64,000 bases of DNA from contig NZ_BPQO01000019.1 in the NCBI RefSeq assembly GCF_022179285.1, positions 1 to 64,000 on the forward strand. The letters are read 5' to 3'. This DNA comes from Methylobacterium hispanicum (GTDB taxonomy: Bacteria; Pseudomonadota; Alphaproteobacteria; Rhizobiales; Beijerinckiaceae). The notes below the pieces were generated by a model, which was not told the DNA's origin, did not search any database, and saw only the letters and a program-made list of their open reading frames with translations. Shown here one piece after another: positions 26,720-35,422 of this stretch. Position 1 is the first letter of the stretch. The number at the start of each line of letters is the position of its first letter. The translations under genes were made by a program, and so were the position numbers.

Positions 26720-27424
26720 GTGACCAGCCAGACCCTTCCGGACTCTCCCACACCCCGCCCTCCCGCCTTCCGCGGGCGCGCCTTCAAGGCGCTGGCGCTG
26801 ACGCCCGAGATGCCGCTCGCCGACTGGTTCGCGGGACTCGACGCGGCGCTCCGGCGGTCGCCGACCCTGTTCGACGGCCGCGCCGTGATCCTCGACCTCG
26901 CCGGGCTCGAGCCCGAGCCGGAGGCGCTCCGCACGATCCTCGCGGATCTGCGCGCCCGCCGCATCCGCATCCTCGGCCTCGAAGGGGCCCAGGAAGCGTT
27001 CGGGGTCGCCGACGACGGCCTGCCGCCGCTTCTGGCGAACGGCCGGCCCACGCGGAACCTCGACCTGCCGGCGCTGCCGCCGGCGGAGCCGGAGACCACC
27101 TCGCTCACCATCGAGGGCTCGGTGCGCTCCGGTCAGTCGATCGTCCACCGCACCGGGGACGTGACGGTGATGGGCTCGGTCTCCTCGGGAGCCGAGATCC
27201 TGGCCGGCGGCTCCATCCACATCTACGGCGCCCTGCGGGGGCGCGCCATCGCCGGCGCCGCCCGCAACCCCCGCGCCCGCATCTGCTGCCGCAAGTTCGA
27301 GCCCGAGCTTCTCGGGATCGACCGCCTCGTCCGCACGGCCGAGGACATGGGGTCCCATCTGCGCGGTCGACCCGCGCAGATCTGGCTCGATGGCGGCGCT
27401 ATCCGAATGGCAAGCTTGGATTGA
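26720..27424 (+). CDS. minC: septum-site inhibitor MinC, second copy
   Basis: A 234-residue MinC paralogue. The N-domain has FRGRAFKALALTPEMPLADWFAGLDAALRR and ILADLRARRIRILGLEGAQ. The C-domain is clearly homologous to the first copy: SVRSGQSIVHRTGDVTVMGSVSSGAEILAGGSIHIYGALRGRAIAGAA and CRKFEPELLGID. The linker is short. Both copies keep the RSGQ MinD-contact motif. GTG start, 12 bases before minD with a shared Shine-Dalgarno region, so this is the copy in the canonical minCDE operon position. Confidence 0.93.
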   Translation: MTSQTLPDSPTPRPPAFRGRAFKALALTPEMPLADWFAGLDAALRRSPTLFDGRAVILDLAGLEPEPEALRTILADLRARRIRILGLEGAQEAFGVADDGLPPLLANGRPTRNLDLPALPPAEPETTSLTIEGSVRSGQSIVHRTGDVTVMGSVSSGAEILAGGSIHIYGALRGRAIAGAARNPRARICCRKFEPELLGIDRLVRTAEDMGSHLRGRPAQIWLDGGAIRMASLD

Positions 27425-27436
27425 GGAGGAACGAGA

Positions 27437-28252
27437 ATGGCAAAGGTTCTCGTCGTAACATCGGGTAAGGGTGGCGTCGGCAAGACGACCACCACCGCGG
27501 CCCTCGGCGCCGCCCTGGCGCAGTCGGGCAAGAGCGTCTGCGTCGTCGACTTCGACGTCGGCCTGCGCAACCTCGACCTCGTGATGGGCGCCGAGCGGCG
27601 CGTCGTCTACGACCTCATCAACGTGGTCAACGGCGACGCCAAGCTCCCGCAGGCGCTGATCAAGGACAAGCGCCTCGAGACGCTGCACCTGCTGCCGGCC
27701 TCCCAGACCCGCGACAAGGACGCGCTCACCGACGAGGGCGTCGCCCGCGTGATGGAGGAACTGCGCGAAAAGTTCGACTGGGTGATCTGCGACAGCCCGG
27801 CCGGCATCGAGCGCGGCGCCCAGCTCGCCATGCGGCACGCGGACGTGGCGGTCGTGGTGACCAACCCCGAGGTCTCCTCGGTGCGCGACTCCGACCGGAT
27901 CATCGGCCTGCTCGACTCGAAGACGGTGCGCGCCGAGAAGGGCGAGACCATCGACAAGCACCTGATCCTCACCCGCTACGACCCCAACCGGGCCGACCGC
28001 GGCGACATGCTGAAGACCGAGGACGTGCTGGAGATCCTCTCGATCCCCCTGCTCGCCATCATCCCGGAGAGCCAGGAGGTCCTCAAGGCCTCGAACGTCG
28101 GCTGCCCGGTGACGCTCAACAACCCGCTCTGCGCCCCGGCCCGCGCCTACGCGGACGCCGCCAAGCGCCTGAACGGCGAGAGCGTCCCGATGACGATGCC
28201 GACCGAGCGCAAGTCCTTCCTCGACAAGCTCTTCATGCGGAGGGCGGCATGA
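27437..28252 (+). CDS. minD: septum-site ATPase MinD
   Basis: A 271-residue ParA/MinD ATPase that oscillates on the membrane and recruits MinC. The deviant Walker A is GKGGVGKTTTTAALG, followed by VCVVDFDVGLRNLDLVMGAERRVVYDLINVVNGD and CDSPAGIERGA. The C-terminal amphipathic membrane-targeting helix is KSFLDKLFMRR. A strong AGGAGGAACGAGA ribosome site precedes the ATG. Confidence 0.97.
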   Translation: MAKVLVVTSGKGGVGKTTTTAALGAALAQSGKSVCVVDFDVGLRNLDLVMGAERRVVYDLINVVNGDAKLPQALIKDKRLETLHLLPASQTRDKDALTDEGVARVMEELREKFDWVICDSPAGIERGAQLAMRHADVAVVVTNPEVSSVRDSDRIIGLLDSKTVRAEKGETIDKHLILTRYDPNRADRGDMLKTEDVLEILSIPLLAIIPESQEVLKASNVGCPVTLNNPLCAPARAYADAAKRLNGESVPMTMPTERKSFLDKLFMRRAA

Positions 28253-28536
28253 ACCTGCGCGGCATCTTCAAGCAGCGGACCTCCAGCACGGTCGCCCGCG
28301 AGCGGCTGCAGCTGATCCTGGCCCACGAGCGCGCGGAGAGCGGGCGCCCGGATCTCGTGATCACGCTGCGCGAGGAGATCCTCGCGGTGATCGCCAAGCA
28401 CGTCGCGGTCGAGCGCGACAAGGTGAAGATCACCCTCGACCGCGGCGAGGGTGTCTCCACCCTCGGCGTGGACATCGAGCTGCCGCTCAACTCCTCCGCG
28501 AAGTTCGCGGCGGAGAAGGAGAAGAAGGCCGCCTGA
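28249..28536 (+). CDS. minE: division topological specificity factor MinE
   Basis: A 95-residue protein that stimulates MinD ATPase. The N-terminal MinD-activating helix region spans about 10-32 (SSTVARERLQLILAHERAESG), and the dimerisation domain includes DLVITLREEILAVIAKHVAVERDKVKITLDRGEGVSTLGVDIELP. It overlaps minD by four bases and is followed by a strong terminator. Confidence 0.97.
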   Translation: MNLRGIFKQRTSSTVARERLQLILAHERAESGRPDLVITLREEILAVIAKHVAVERDKVKITLDRGEGVSTLGVDIELPLNSSAKFAAEKEKKAA

Positions 28537-28562
28537 ATGGACGGTCGGGGAACGGCCTGACG

Positions 28563-28595
28563 CCCGCGGATCGCTCTCGATCCGCGGGTTTTTTT
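28563..28595 (+). terminator. rho-independent terminator of the min operon
   Basis: A perfect 10-bp stem (CCCGCGGATC / GATCCGCGGG) with a 6-base loop is followed by seven T. It lies 27 bases after minE. Confidence 0.93.
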
Positions 28596-28622
28596 CGTTG
28601 CGGGGCTTCTCCCGCCTACCGG

Positions 28623-30011
28623 CTAGCGCCGCGCCTCCAGCCGGAACGGCGGCGTGTGCTCGGGCTGGGTCGTGACGACCGCGGCCGGCAGGATCGGCCG
28701 CGGGTCGATCGGGCTGATCCGGAAGCGCCCGACGATGCGGGCGAGCGCCAGCACCGCCTCGGTCAGCGCGAACTGCGCGCCGATGCAGACGCGGGGCCCC
28801 ACTCCGAAGGGCAGGTAGGCGTAGCGCGGCACCGGGGGGGCGCCCGGCAGGAAGCGGGCCGGATCGAAGGCGTCCGGGTCGCGCCAGAAGCGGCGGTGGC
28901 GGTGCAGAACCCAGGGCGGGATCGCCACGATGTCGTCGGGCGCGATCGCGTGCGCCCCGATCCGGTCGGCGGCGACCGCGCGACGCACGATCAGGAAGGC
29001 CGGCGGGTAGAGCCGCAGGGTCTCGTCCACCACCGCGCGGGTCAGGGGCAGGCGGCCGTCGCTCGCGCAGCCCGCCGCCTCGGCGAGGTCGGCGCCCCGT
29101 GCCTCGGCCGCGACCCGCTCCTGAAGCTCGGGCGCGAGCGCCAACATGTAGAGCGCCCAGAACAGCGCGACGGCGGTGGTCTCGTGCCCGGCCAGGATCA
29201 TGGTGGCGACCTGATCGCGCAATTCGCCGTAGCTGAAGGCCGCGCCGGTCTCGGGGTTGCGCACGGCGATCAGGATGTCGAGCAGGTCGCGGGCCTCGCG
29301 CGGGGCGGCCTCGGCGGCGCGTGCCGCGATGATCGTGTCGAGGAAGGGCGTCCAGCGCCGCCGGAACAGGGCGCGCGGCAGGTCGAGGGGGGCGGGCCAA
29401 CCCAGCGGGATCAGGATGTCGAGGAGATGCGGGCGCCCGATCCGCACCGAGTACTCGGCGATGAAGCGCCGCAGCTCCGGCCCGTGCCGCTCCATCGCCA
29501 CCGAGAACATGCTGCGCCCGGCGATCTCCAGCGCCAGCCGGTGCAGGAAGCCGAACAGGGCCACGGGCCCGCGCGCGGCCTCCGCCGTGAGCTCGGCCAT
29601 CCCGTCCTCGATCGCCGAGGCGATGTGGGGCGCCAGCCGCTCGATCGCCTTCGGGGTGAAGGCGGGGGCGAGCGCCCGGCGCTGGTGGCGCCAGGCCGCG
29701 CCCTCGCTGATCAGCAGGCCGTCCCCGAGGATCGGGCGCAGGATGCGCACCGAGCCGGAGGTGCGCAGGTAGTTCGCCTGATTGTCGACGAGGATGTGCC
29801 GGATCGCGTCCGGGTCGCAGACCGTGAAGCTGCTCCGGCCGAGAACCCGGCGCTTCGTAACCGGCTCCTCGTAGGCCGAGGACGGCCAGCCGAGGAGCGC
29901 GTTGGCCCGGAGCGACTGGATGTAGGGGATCAGGGGCAGTTGGCGCGCGGCCGGCTCCCGCCGCGGCGGCACCAGCCGGGGTGCGTCGAGGAGTGCCTCA
30001 CGCGCGTTCAT
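28623..30011 (-). CDS. cytochrome P450
   Basis: A 462-residue soluble P450 monooxygenase. The oxygen-binding I-helix is ILAGHETTAVALFWALYML, the ExxR is VDETLRLYPPAF, and the heme cysteine loop is YLPFGVGPRVCIGAQFALTEAVL. It has no N-terminal membrane anchor. The general layout resembles class-E bacterial P450s that act on fatty or terpenoid substrates; I cannot name the substrate. No ferredoxin or ferredoxin reductase is adjacent. The ATG at 30011 with GGAGG five bases upstream is preferred over the longer open frame. Confidence 0.92.
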   Translation of the reverse strand: MNAREALLDAPRLVPPRREPAARQLPLIPYIQSLRANALLGWPSSAYEEPVTKRRVLGRSSFTVCDPDAIRHILVDNQANYLRTSGSVRILRPILGDGLLISEGAAWRHQRRALAPAFTPKAIERLAPHIASAIEDGMAELTAEAARGPVALFGFLHRLALEIAGRSMFSVAMERHGPELRRFIAEYSVRIGRPHLLDILIPLGWPAPLDLPRALFRRRWTPFLDTIIAARAAEAAPREARDLLDILIAVRNPETGAAFSYGELRDQVATMILAGHETTAVALFWALYMLALAPELQERVAAEARGADLAEAAGCASDGRLPLTRAVVDETLRLYPPAFLIVRRAVAADRIGAHAIAPDDIVAIPPWVLHRHRRFWRDPDAFDPARFLPGAPPVPRYAYLPFGVGPRVCIGAQFALTEAVLALARIVGRFRISPIDPRPILPAAVVTTQPEHTPPFRLEARR

Positions 30012-30126
30012 GCCGCCTCCGGGCTCCGCCCGGGTCGCCGGGACGGCCGCTTGATGCCGGAGCGGGGAACCCGTGTAAACGGCCCGGCCGCGGGGCGGGT
30101 CCGCGCCGCGGGACTGGCGGGAGGAT

Positions 30127-30471
30127 ATGATGCGCGACGTGTCGCCGGGGATCACGCCGCCCTACACCAGGGACGTGCGCGGCCTGCGCCTCGCCGTACG
30201 GGTGACCCCGCGGGGCGGGCGCGAGGCGGTCGCGGGGGTCGTCCACGACGCGGAGGGACGTCCCGCGCTCGCCGTGCGGCTCGCCGCGCCTCCCGTCGAG
30301 GGCGCGGCCAACGCCGCGCTCGTCCGCTTCCTCGCCGCCGTGCTGGATCTGCGCCGGGCCGACGTCACGATCCTGTCCGGCTCGACCGGGCGGCAGAAGA
30401 TGCTGCATCTGGCGGGCGATGCGGACGCGCTGGCAGGAAAGCTCGACGCGCTGCTGCGCGCGGCCGGGTAG
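30127..30471 (+). CDS. DUF167 (YggU) family protein
   Basis: A 114-residue protein with the DUF167 fold: LAVRVTPRGGREAVAG, then APPVEGAANAALVRFLAAVLDLRRADVTILSGSTGRQKML. The family is widespread and of unknown function. It stands alone, divergent from the P450 gene and convergent with the dehydrogenase gene. Confidence 0.9.
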   Translation: MMRDVSPGITPPYTRDVRGLRLAVRVTPRGGREAVAGVVHDAEGRPALAVRLAAPPVEGAANAALVRFLAAVLDLRRADVTILSGSTGRQKMLHLAGDADALAGKLDALLRAAG

Positions 30472-30497
30472 GCTCCTGCCCCGCGCCCGCGCCGCCC

Positions 30498-31574
30498 CTA
30501 ACCCAGCGCCTGCTCGACCGCCTTGCCGCAGGTCTGCGTGTCGGCGTTGCCGCCGAGGTCGCGCGTGCGCAGGGTCCGCTCGGCGAGCACCCGCTCGATT
30601 CCCGAGACGATCTCGGCGGCGGCTTCCCGCTCGCCCAGATGCTCCAGCATCATCGCGCCCGACCAGATCTGGCCGATCGGGTTGGCGATGCCCTGGCCGG
30701 CGATGTCGGGGGCCGAGCCGTGCACCGGCTCGAACACCGAGGGGTGGAGCCGCTCGGGGTTGATGTTGCCCGAGGGCGCGATGCCGATCGTGCCGGTGCA
30801 GGCCGGCCCGAGATCCGACAGGATGTCGCCGAAGAGGTTGGAGGCCACCACCACGTCGAACCGGTCCGGGTTCAGCACGAAGTGCGCCGTCAGGATGTCG
30901 ATGTGGTACTGGTCCCAGGTCACGTCCGGGTAGTGCTCGGCGACCGCCCGCACGCGCTCGTCCCAGTAGGGCATCGTGATCGAGATGCCGTTGGATTTCG
31001 TGGCCGAGGTCAGGTGCCGGCGCGGGCGCGTCCGGGCCAGCTCGAAGGCGAATTTCAGGATCCGATCGACGCCGTGACGCGTCATGATCGTCTCCTGCAG
31101 GGCGAACTCGCGGTCCGTGCCGGCGAACATCCGTCCGCCCGCGTTCGAGTACTCGCCTTCCGTGTTCTCGCGCACCACCCAGAAGTCGATGTCGCCGGGC
31201 TTGCGGCCGGCGAGCGGGCTCGGCACGCCGGGCATCAGGCGCACCGGGCGGAGGTTGGCGTACTGGTCGAACTCGCGCCGGAACAGGATCAGCGAGCCCC
31301 AGAGCGAGACGTGGTCGGGCACGCGCTCCGGCATGCCGACCGCCCCGAAGAAGATCGCGTCGTGCGATCCGATCCGGGCCTTCCAGTCCTCGGGCATCAT
31401 CCGCCCGTGGCGCTCGTAGTAGTCGCAACTCGCGAAGTCGAACCAGTCGAGCTCGAGCGCGAAGCCGTGGCGTCGGGCGGCCGCCTCCAGCACCCGCACG
31501 CCCTCGGGCACGACCTCCTTGCCGATGCCGTCGCCGGGGATCACCGCGATGCGGTACCTGCGCGCGCTGCCCAT
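30498..31574 (-). CDS. tartrate/D-malate dehydrogenase family (TtuC/DmlA-like)
   Basis: A 358-residue NAD-dependent beta-decarboxylating dehydrogenase of the isocitrate/isopropylmalate superfamily. RIAVIPGDGIGKEVVPEGVRVLE opens the fold, WVVRENTEGEYSNAGGR is the substrate-binding loop, SNLFGDILSDLGPACTGTIGIAPSGNINPE carries the metal aspartates, and FEPVHGSAPDIAGQGIANPIGQIWSGAMMLEHLG binds NAD. SLWGSLILFRREFDQYANLRPVR is typical of tartrate dehydrogenase/decarboxylase rather than LeuB. Start at 31574 after GGAGGACGGC. Confidence 0.88.
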   Translation of the reverse strand: MGSARRYRIAVIPGDGIGKEVVPEGVRVLEAAARRHGFALELDWFDFASCDYYERHGRMMPEDWKARIGSHDAIFFGAVGMPERVPDHVSLWGSLILFRREFDQYANLRPVRLMPGVPSPLAGRKPGDIDFWVVRENTEGEYSNAGGRMFAGTDREFALQETIMTRHGVDRILKFAFELARTRPRRHLTSATKSNGISITMPYWDERVRAVAEHYPDVTWDQYHIDILTAHFVLNPDRFDVVVASNLFGDILSDLGPACTGTIGIAPSGNINPERLHPSVFEPVHGSAPDIAGQGIANPIGQIWSGAMMLEHLGEREAAAEIVSGIERVLAERTLRTRDLGGNADTQTCGKAVEQALG

Positions 31575-31670
31575 GCCGTCCTCCGATGCGGGTGTTGTAT
31601 CTTCTGGTTGTGGCCGGATGAGCCTGCACGCCGTCCCGGTCAACGGGGCGGTCCGTCGGGGCGCTGACAA

Positions 31671-33599
31671 TCAGCCGGGTTCCCCGGCGATCGTGCGGCG
31701 CTGGCGCTCCAATTCGTCGCTGTAGCGCTTCAGCGTGTGGCTCTCGGTGAGCATGCCGATGACGCGGCGCTGCTCGGGGCCGTCGAGGACGGCCAGCGCC
31801 TCGCTCTCGCAGCGGTCGAAGGCGGCCGAGGCCTCCTTGGCGTTCATCTCGGGCGTCAGGAAATCCTGCGGGTGGCGCAGCACGTCCTTCAGGGTTCCCC
31901 CCGCGCCGCCCGCGTCGCGCAGCGCCGCGTGGGCCTCTGGCACCAGCACGATCCCGGCGTAGCGCTCGGCCGCGTCCACCACGATCACCCGCGAGGGCGA
32001 GCCGATCGGGTGGGCGCGCAGGAAGCTCGCCAAGGGCGTGTCGAGGCTGACCGGCCGGACGTCGCGCCGCATCAGCCGCCCGACCGTGAGGGTGCGGATC
32101 CAGCCGATGTCGTGCGCGCTGCGGATGCTCTCGCCGCGCAGGTGGAAGCGCCAGGTGGCGAAGGAGTAGCCGAAGGTCTTGCGCACGGTGAGCGAGGAGG
32201 CGATCACCGCCGCGAGCACGAGCCCGGTGATCGGCAGCGAGCCGGTCACCTCCAGCGCCAGGAACGTCATGGTGAGCGGACCGCCGATCACCGCGACCGC
32301 GAGCGCGCTCATGCCGATCACCGCGTAGGCGAGCGGCGTGAGACCGAAGCCCGCGAGCGCCGGCACCGCCATCGGCGCCAGGATCGCGAAGAGCTTGCCC
32401 GCGAGCGCGCCGAGGAAGAGCGAGGCGAAGAACAGGCCGCCCCGGAAGCCCGAGCCGATCGAGATTGCCGAGGCGGTGGCCTTGGCGGCGAAGAGCAGGC
32501 CGAGCGCCAGGACGTCGTAGCCCTGCGCCGTCGCGGCGAAGTGCTGGTGCAGCGCGCCGTGCCCGCCCGAGAGCACCTGCGGGGAGACCGCGAGCGCGAG
32601 CGCGCCGACGCAGAGGCCGCCCAGCGCCGGCGCGGCCGCCCGCGGGATGCGGCTCGCCTGGACCAGCCGCTCGACCAGGGTGACGCCGCGCATGATCAGG
32701 ATGCCCAATCCCGCGCAGAGGAGGCCGAGGGCCAGGCTCGGCAGGATCTCGGCACTGGTGACCTGCGAGGTGACAACCGCCTGCATGTTCTCGAAGGCGA
32801 CGAGCGGCTCCGTCTGCACGATCGCCTGCGCGACCAGGCTGCCGCAGAGGGCCGCCACCACGACGGGCGTCAGCGTCGCGATCGCGTAGGTGCCGATGAT
32901 CAGCTCGAAGGCGTAGAAGGCGCCGGTCAGCGGCGCCCCGAAGGCGGCCGCGATCGCGGCCGCGGCCCCGCAGCCGACGAGGGTGCGCAGGTCCGCGCGC
33001 CGCATCTCGAAGCTGATCCCGAGCCGCGAGCTGATGCCGGCGCAGATCTGGGTGTAGCCCGCCTCGAGTCCCACCGAGGCCCCGGAGCCGTTCGAGACCA
33101 CGTTCTGCAGGGAGACCCAGAGGCTGTCGCGCAGGGACATCCGGCCGCCGTGCAGCGCGTTCGCCTCGATCGGGTCGATGGCCGCGCGCCGCATCGCCCG
33201 GAAGCGGCCGACCGCGAGGATCAGGAGGCCGAGCACCGCGCCGCCGAGGCAGGGCGCGAGCAGCAGCGTCAGGGGATCGATCCCGGCGCTCGCGCTGAGG
33301 CGCGCCCCCGCCGGCAGCCCGTAGAGCAGCTCGCGCAGGCTCTGCGTGGCGATGTTCATGGCCGAGACCACGAGCCCGCTGAGGCAGCCGGTCGCGGCGG
33401 CGAGCAGCACCAGCCCGGCCTCGCTGCGCCGGACGAAGGCGCGCAGGCGCTCGGGCGCCTGGATCCAGGCACGGCCGGCGCGCCGGCCCTCCCCGCCTCG
33501 GCCCTCGCCGCCGCGGGGCGGCTTCGCCGGTGGGGCCGGTCGCGCCGCGGGCCCGGCCGCGGCGGCCGGCACGCGTCTGCGGGTGCTGCGCTGGCTCAC
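31671..33599 (-). CDS. CLC-type chloride channel/antiporter with C-terminal CBS domains
   Basis: A 642-residue membrane protein with the CLC fold (about 55-470). The anion-path segments are SNGSGASVGLEAGYTQICAG (GxEGP-equivalent), VGCGAAAAIAAAFGAPLTGAFYAFELIIG and IGSGFRGGLFFASLFLGALAG. The C-terminal 150 residues form two CBS modules (VGRLMRRDVRPVSLDTPLASFLR; DFLTPEMNAKEASAAFDRCESEALAVLDG), which usually bind adenine nucleotides. The GTG at 33599 is chosen; the N-terminal 55 residues are Arg/Pro-rich and probably cytosolic. It may take part in acid or chloride homeostasis. Confidence 0.9.
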   Translation of the reverse strand: MSQRSTRRRVPAAAAGPAARPAPPAKPPRGGEGRGGEGRRAGRAWIQAPERLRAFVRRSEAGLVLLAAATGCLSGLVVSAMNIATQSLRELLYGLPAGARLSASAGIDPLTLLLAPCLGGAVLGLLILAVGRFRAMRRAAIDPIEANALHGGRMSLRDSLWVSLQNVVSNGSGASVGLEAGYTQICAGISSRLGISFEMRRADLRTLVGCGAAAAIAAAFGAPLTGAFYAFELIIGTYAIATLTPVVVAALCGSLVAQAIVQTEPLVAFENMQAVVTSQVTSAEILPSLALGLLCAGLGILIMRGVTLVERLVQASRIPRAAAPALGGLCVGALALAVSPQVLSGGHGALHQHFAATAQGYDVLALGLLFAAKATASAISIGSGFRGGLFFASLFLGALAGKLFAILAPMAVPALAGFGLTPLAYAVIGMSALAVAVIGGPLTMTFLALEVTGSLPITGLVLAAVIASSLTVRKTFGYSFATWRFHLRGESIRSAHDIGWIRTLTVGRLMRRDVRPVSLDTPLASFLRAHPIGSPSRVIVVDAAERYAGIVLVPEAHAALRDAGGAGGTLKDVLRHPQDFLTPEMNAKEASAAFDRCESEALAVLDGPEQRRVIGMLTESHTLKRYSDELERQRRTIAGEPG

Positions 33600-33726
33600 G
33601 CCTCTGTTCCTAGGGCGCGGGCGCGCCCCGATCCACGGGGCCTGCGTTCTTCGCACAACAAACCCGGCCCCTCGCCCCGACAACCCGCTTGAAAAGCCCG
33701 GCGGCTCGGGATAGATCGCAGCCAGT

Positions 33727-33803
33727 GCCGCCGTAGCTCAGTTGGTTAGAGCACCAGATTGTGGATCTGGGGGTCCCCCGTTCGAGCCGGGGCGGTGGTA
33801 CCA
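33727..33803 (+). tRNA. tRNA-His (GTG anticodon), no G-1, CCA encoded
   Basis: A full cloverleaf: acceptor GCCGCCG / CGGTGGT with two G-U pairs, D stem GCTC/GAGC, anticodon stem CCAGA/TCTGG with loop TTGTGGA (anticodon GTG at 33761-33763), variable GGGTC, T stem CCCCG/CGGGG with TTCGAGC, discriminator A and genomic CCA. The base before the acceptor stem is T, so the universal G-1 of tRNA-His is not encoded and cannot pair with A73. This matches the special tRNA-His of many alphaproteobacteria. Confidence 0.97.
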
Positions 33804-34023
33804 TCGAATTGCAGGATGGGATGCGGGGTTGGCTTCTTGCCGGCCCCTTGTCGTTTTCCGGCGCCGCGTCGGCCGCGGCGCCGGCCCATCCGGGCCGCGG
33901 CCTCGGGCCGATCCTCCACGGCGTCCGTCGGTTTCCGCGTGGTTACGCGGGCGCGCACGCGGCGTTCCGTCTCTGCCGGACCTGCTATGCCGGACCTGCC
34001 GGCATCCGCGACGACGAAACGCC

Positions 34024-34716
34024 ATGACCTCCGATCTCGGCTTCGACACCGTCCTGCTCCGCCTCGGGCTGAGCTTCGCCGCCGCGCTCCTGCTCGGCTG
34101 GAACCGGGAGGAACTCGGTCATCCGGCGGGCCTGCGCACCCTCGTGCTGATCTGCCTCGCGGCCTGCACCGCGATGCTGCTCGCCAACTGGCTGCTGGCC
34201 GGCAGCCGCGGGTCGGGCGAGGGCCTGATGCGGCTCGACCTGATGCGGCTGGCGCAGGGTATCCTGGCCGGCATCGGCTTCATCGGCGCCGGCACCATCC
34301 TCAAGCAGGACAACATCGTGCGCGGCGTCACCACCGCGGCGACCGTCTGGCTCGCGACCGTGATCGGTCTGTGCTTCGGGGCGGGTGCGTGGCCCCTCGG
34401 GACGGCGGCGACCGGCCTCGCACTCGTGACCCTCCAGGGCCTGCGCCCGGTCGAGCGGGTCCTGCGGCGCCGCAGCTACGGCGCCGTGACGGTGGTGTTC
34501 GACCCCGCGCTCACCTCGCACGCCGCGCTCCTCGCTCGCCTGGCCGAGACCGGGTTCAGCGTGCGCTCCACCACCCTCGAGCAGGAGGGCGCGCGCGGTG
34601 AGTTGCGCTGCCTCGGCGCGTACGGGGCCGCGATGCCCGACTGGCCGCTCGGCCTGCTCGCCCGGCTGCGCGCGGAGGCGGGCGTCGGCCGCGTGGTCTG
34701 GGAGGACATGGCGTGA
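34024..34716 (+). CDS. MgtC/SapB family membrane protein
   Basis: A 230-residue protein with five hydrophobic helices in the first 140 residues and a soluble ACT-like C-terminus. Family blocks are LGWNREELGHPAGLRTLVLICLAACTAML, LAQGILAGIGFIGAGTILKQDNIVRGVTTAATVWLATVIGLCFGAG and LRPVERVL. MgtC-like proteins modulate magnesium homeostasis or the ATP synthase; the exact role here is unknown. It lies 220 bases after tRNA-His. Confidence 0.9.
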   Translation: MTSDLGFDTVLLRLGLSFAAALLLGWNREELGHPAGLRTLVLICLAACTAMLLANWLLAGSRGSGEGLMRLDLMRLAQGILAGIGFIGAGTILKQDNIVRGVTTAATVWLATVIGLCFGAGAWPLGTAATGLALVTLQGLRPVERVLRRRSYGAVTVVFDPALTSHAALLARLAETGFSVRSTTLEQEGARGELRCLGAYGAAMPDWPLGLLARLRAEAGVGRVVWEDMA

Positions 34717-34786
34717 GGGAGAGCCCCGCGCGGGGCCGGAACGTCTCCCCGCGGGCGCCGGTTGTCCGGGCGAAGGAGACATCCCG

Positions 34787-35023
34787 ATGATGCAGACCAG
34801 AACCACGCTGCTCCCGACCCTCGCGCTCGGAATCGCCCTCGGCCTCGGCGCGACCGCGGCGGAGGCCAAGGGCTGCCTGAAGGGCGCCGTGGCGGGCGGC
34901 GTCGCCGGCCACATGGTGGGCCACGGCAAGGCCGGGGCCGCCGCCGGTTGCGCGATCGGCCACCACGAGGCCAACAAGAAGAGCCGGCAGCCGGCGCAGA
35001 GCGGCCAGCCCCAGGGACTGTGA
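34787..35023 (+). CDS. small secreted glycine-rich protein
   Basis: A 78-residue protein with a signal peptide (MMQTRTTLLPTLALGIALGLGATAAEA). A Gly/Ala zipper-like region follows, with two cysteines and several histidines (GCLKGAVAGGVAGHMVGHGK, then CAIGHH), and a polar tail. Glycine-zipper proteins often insert in or under the outer membrane. Good AAGGAGACATCCCG ribosome site. No known function. Confidence 0.75.
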   Translation: MMQTRTTLLPTLALGIALGLGATAAEAKGCLKGAVAGGVAGHMVGHGKAGAAAGCAIGHHEANKKSRQPAQSGQPQGL

Positions 35024-35040
35024 GCGCCGGGCCGCGGCCG

Positions 35041-35295
35041 ATGCCCCGCTACTTCTTCCACACCCGGATCGGCGCCGACCGGGTCGCCGACCCGGACGGT
35101 GTCGAGCTTCGGGACCCGGACCAGGCCTGGGAAACCGCGCGGGATACGGCCCGGACCCTGATGGGGCGCGATCGGGCCGGCCAGTCCCGGCTGTTGGGTG
35201 CCAGCCTTGTCGTCACCGACGCGGCCGGCGAGGTCGTGCTGGAATTTCCCTTCGCCGAGGCCGTAGAGCCGCCGGAGGACGAGAACCGGCCCTAG
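35041..35295 (+). CDS. DUF6894 family protein, first copy
   Basis: An 84-residue protein beginning MPRYFFHTRIGADRVADPDGVEL, the usual DUF6894 opening, with a central helix (PDQAWETARDTARTLMGRD) and two C-terminal strands (GASLVVTDAAGEVVLEFPFAEAV). An in-frame GTG at 35020 overlapping the previous stop is an alternative start. The function of this family, which is abundant in Methylobacterium, is unknown. It lies 17 bases after the glycine-rich gene and is probably co-transcribed. Confidence 0.85.
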   Translation: MPRYFFHTRIGADRVADPDGVELRDPDQAWETARDTARTLMGRDRAGQSRLLGASLVVTDAAGEVVLEFPFAEAVEPPEDENRP

Positions 35296-35422
35296 CGGCT
35301 CGGGCCTTTATCCATGTCGGCAAAGATCCGATCAGCAGCGCCTCGACAAAACGGCCGCGCTGCTCCATCTCTAGGACTGCGCATTCTGCGCAACATTGAT
35401 CCACGAGAGACAAATCCCCACG

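Noticed and set aside
31737..33692. 651-codon plus-strand frame opposite the CLC gene
   Set aside because: Shadow of the CLC coding sequence with biased composition only.
33727..33803. tRNA-His considered as an island integration site
   Set aside because: No integrase, no direct repeat of the 3' end and no compositional change follow it.
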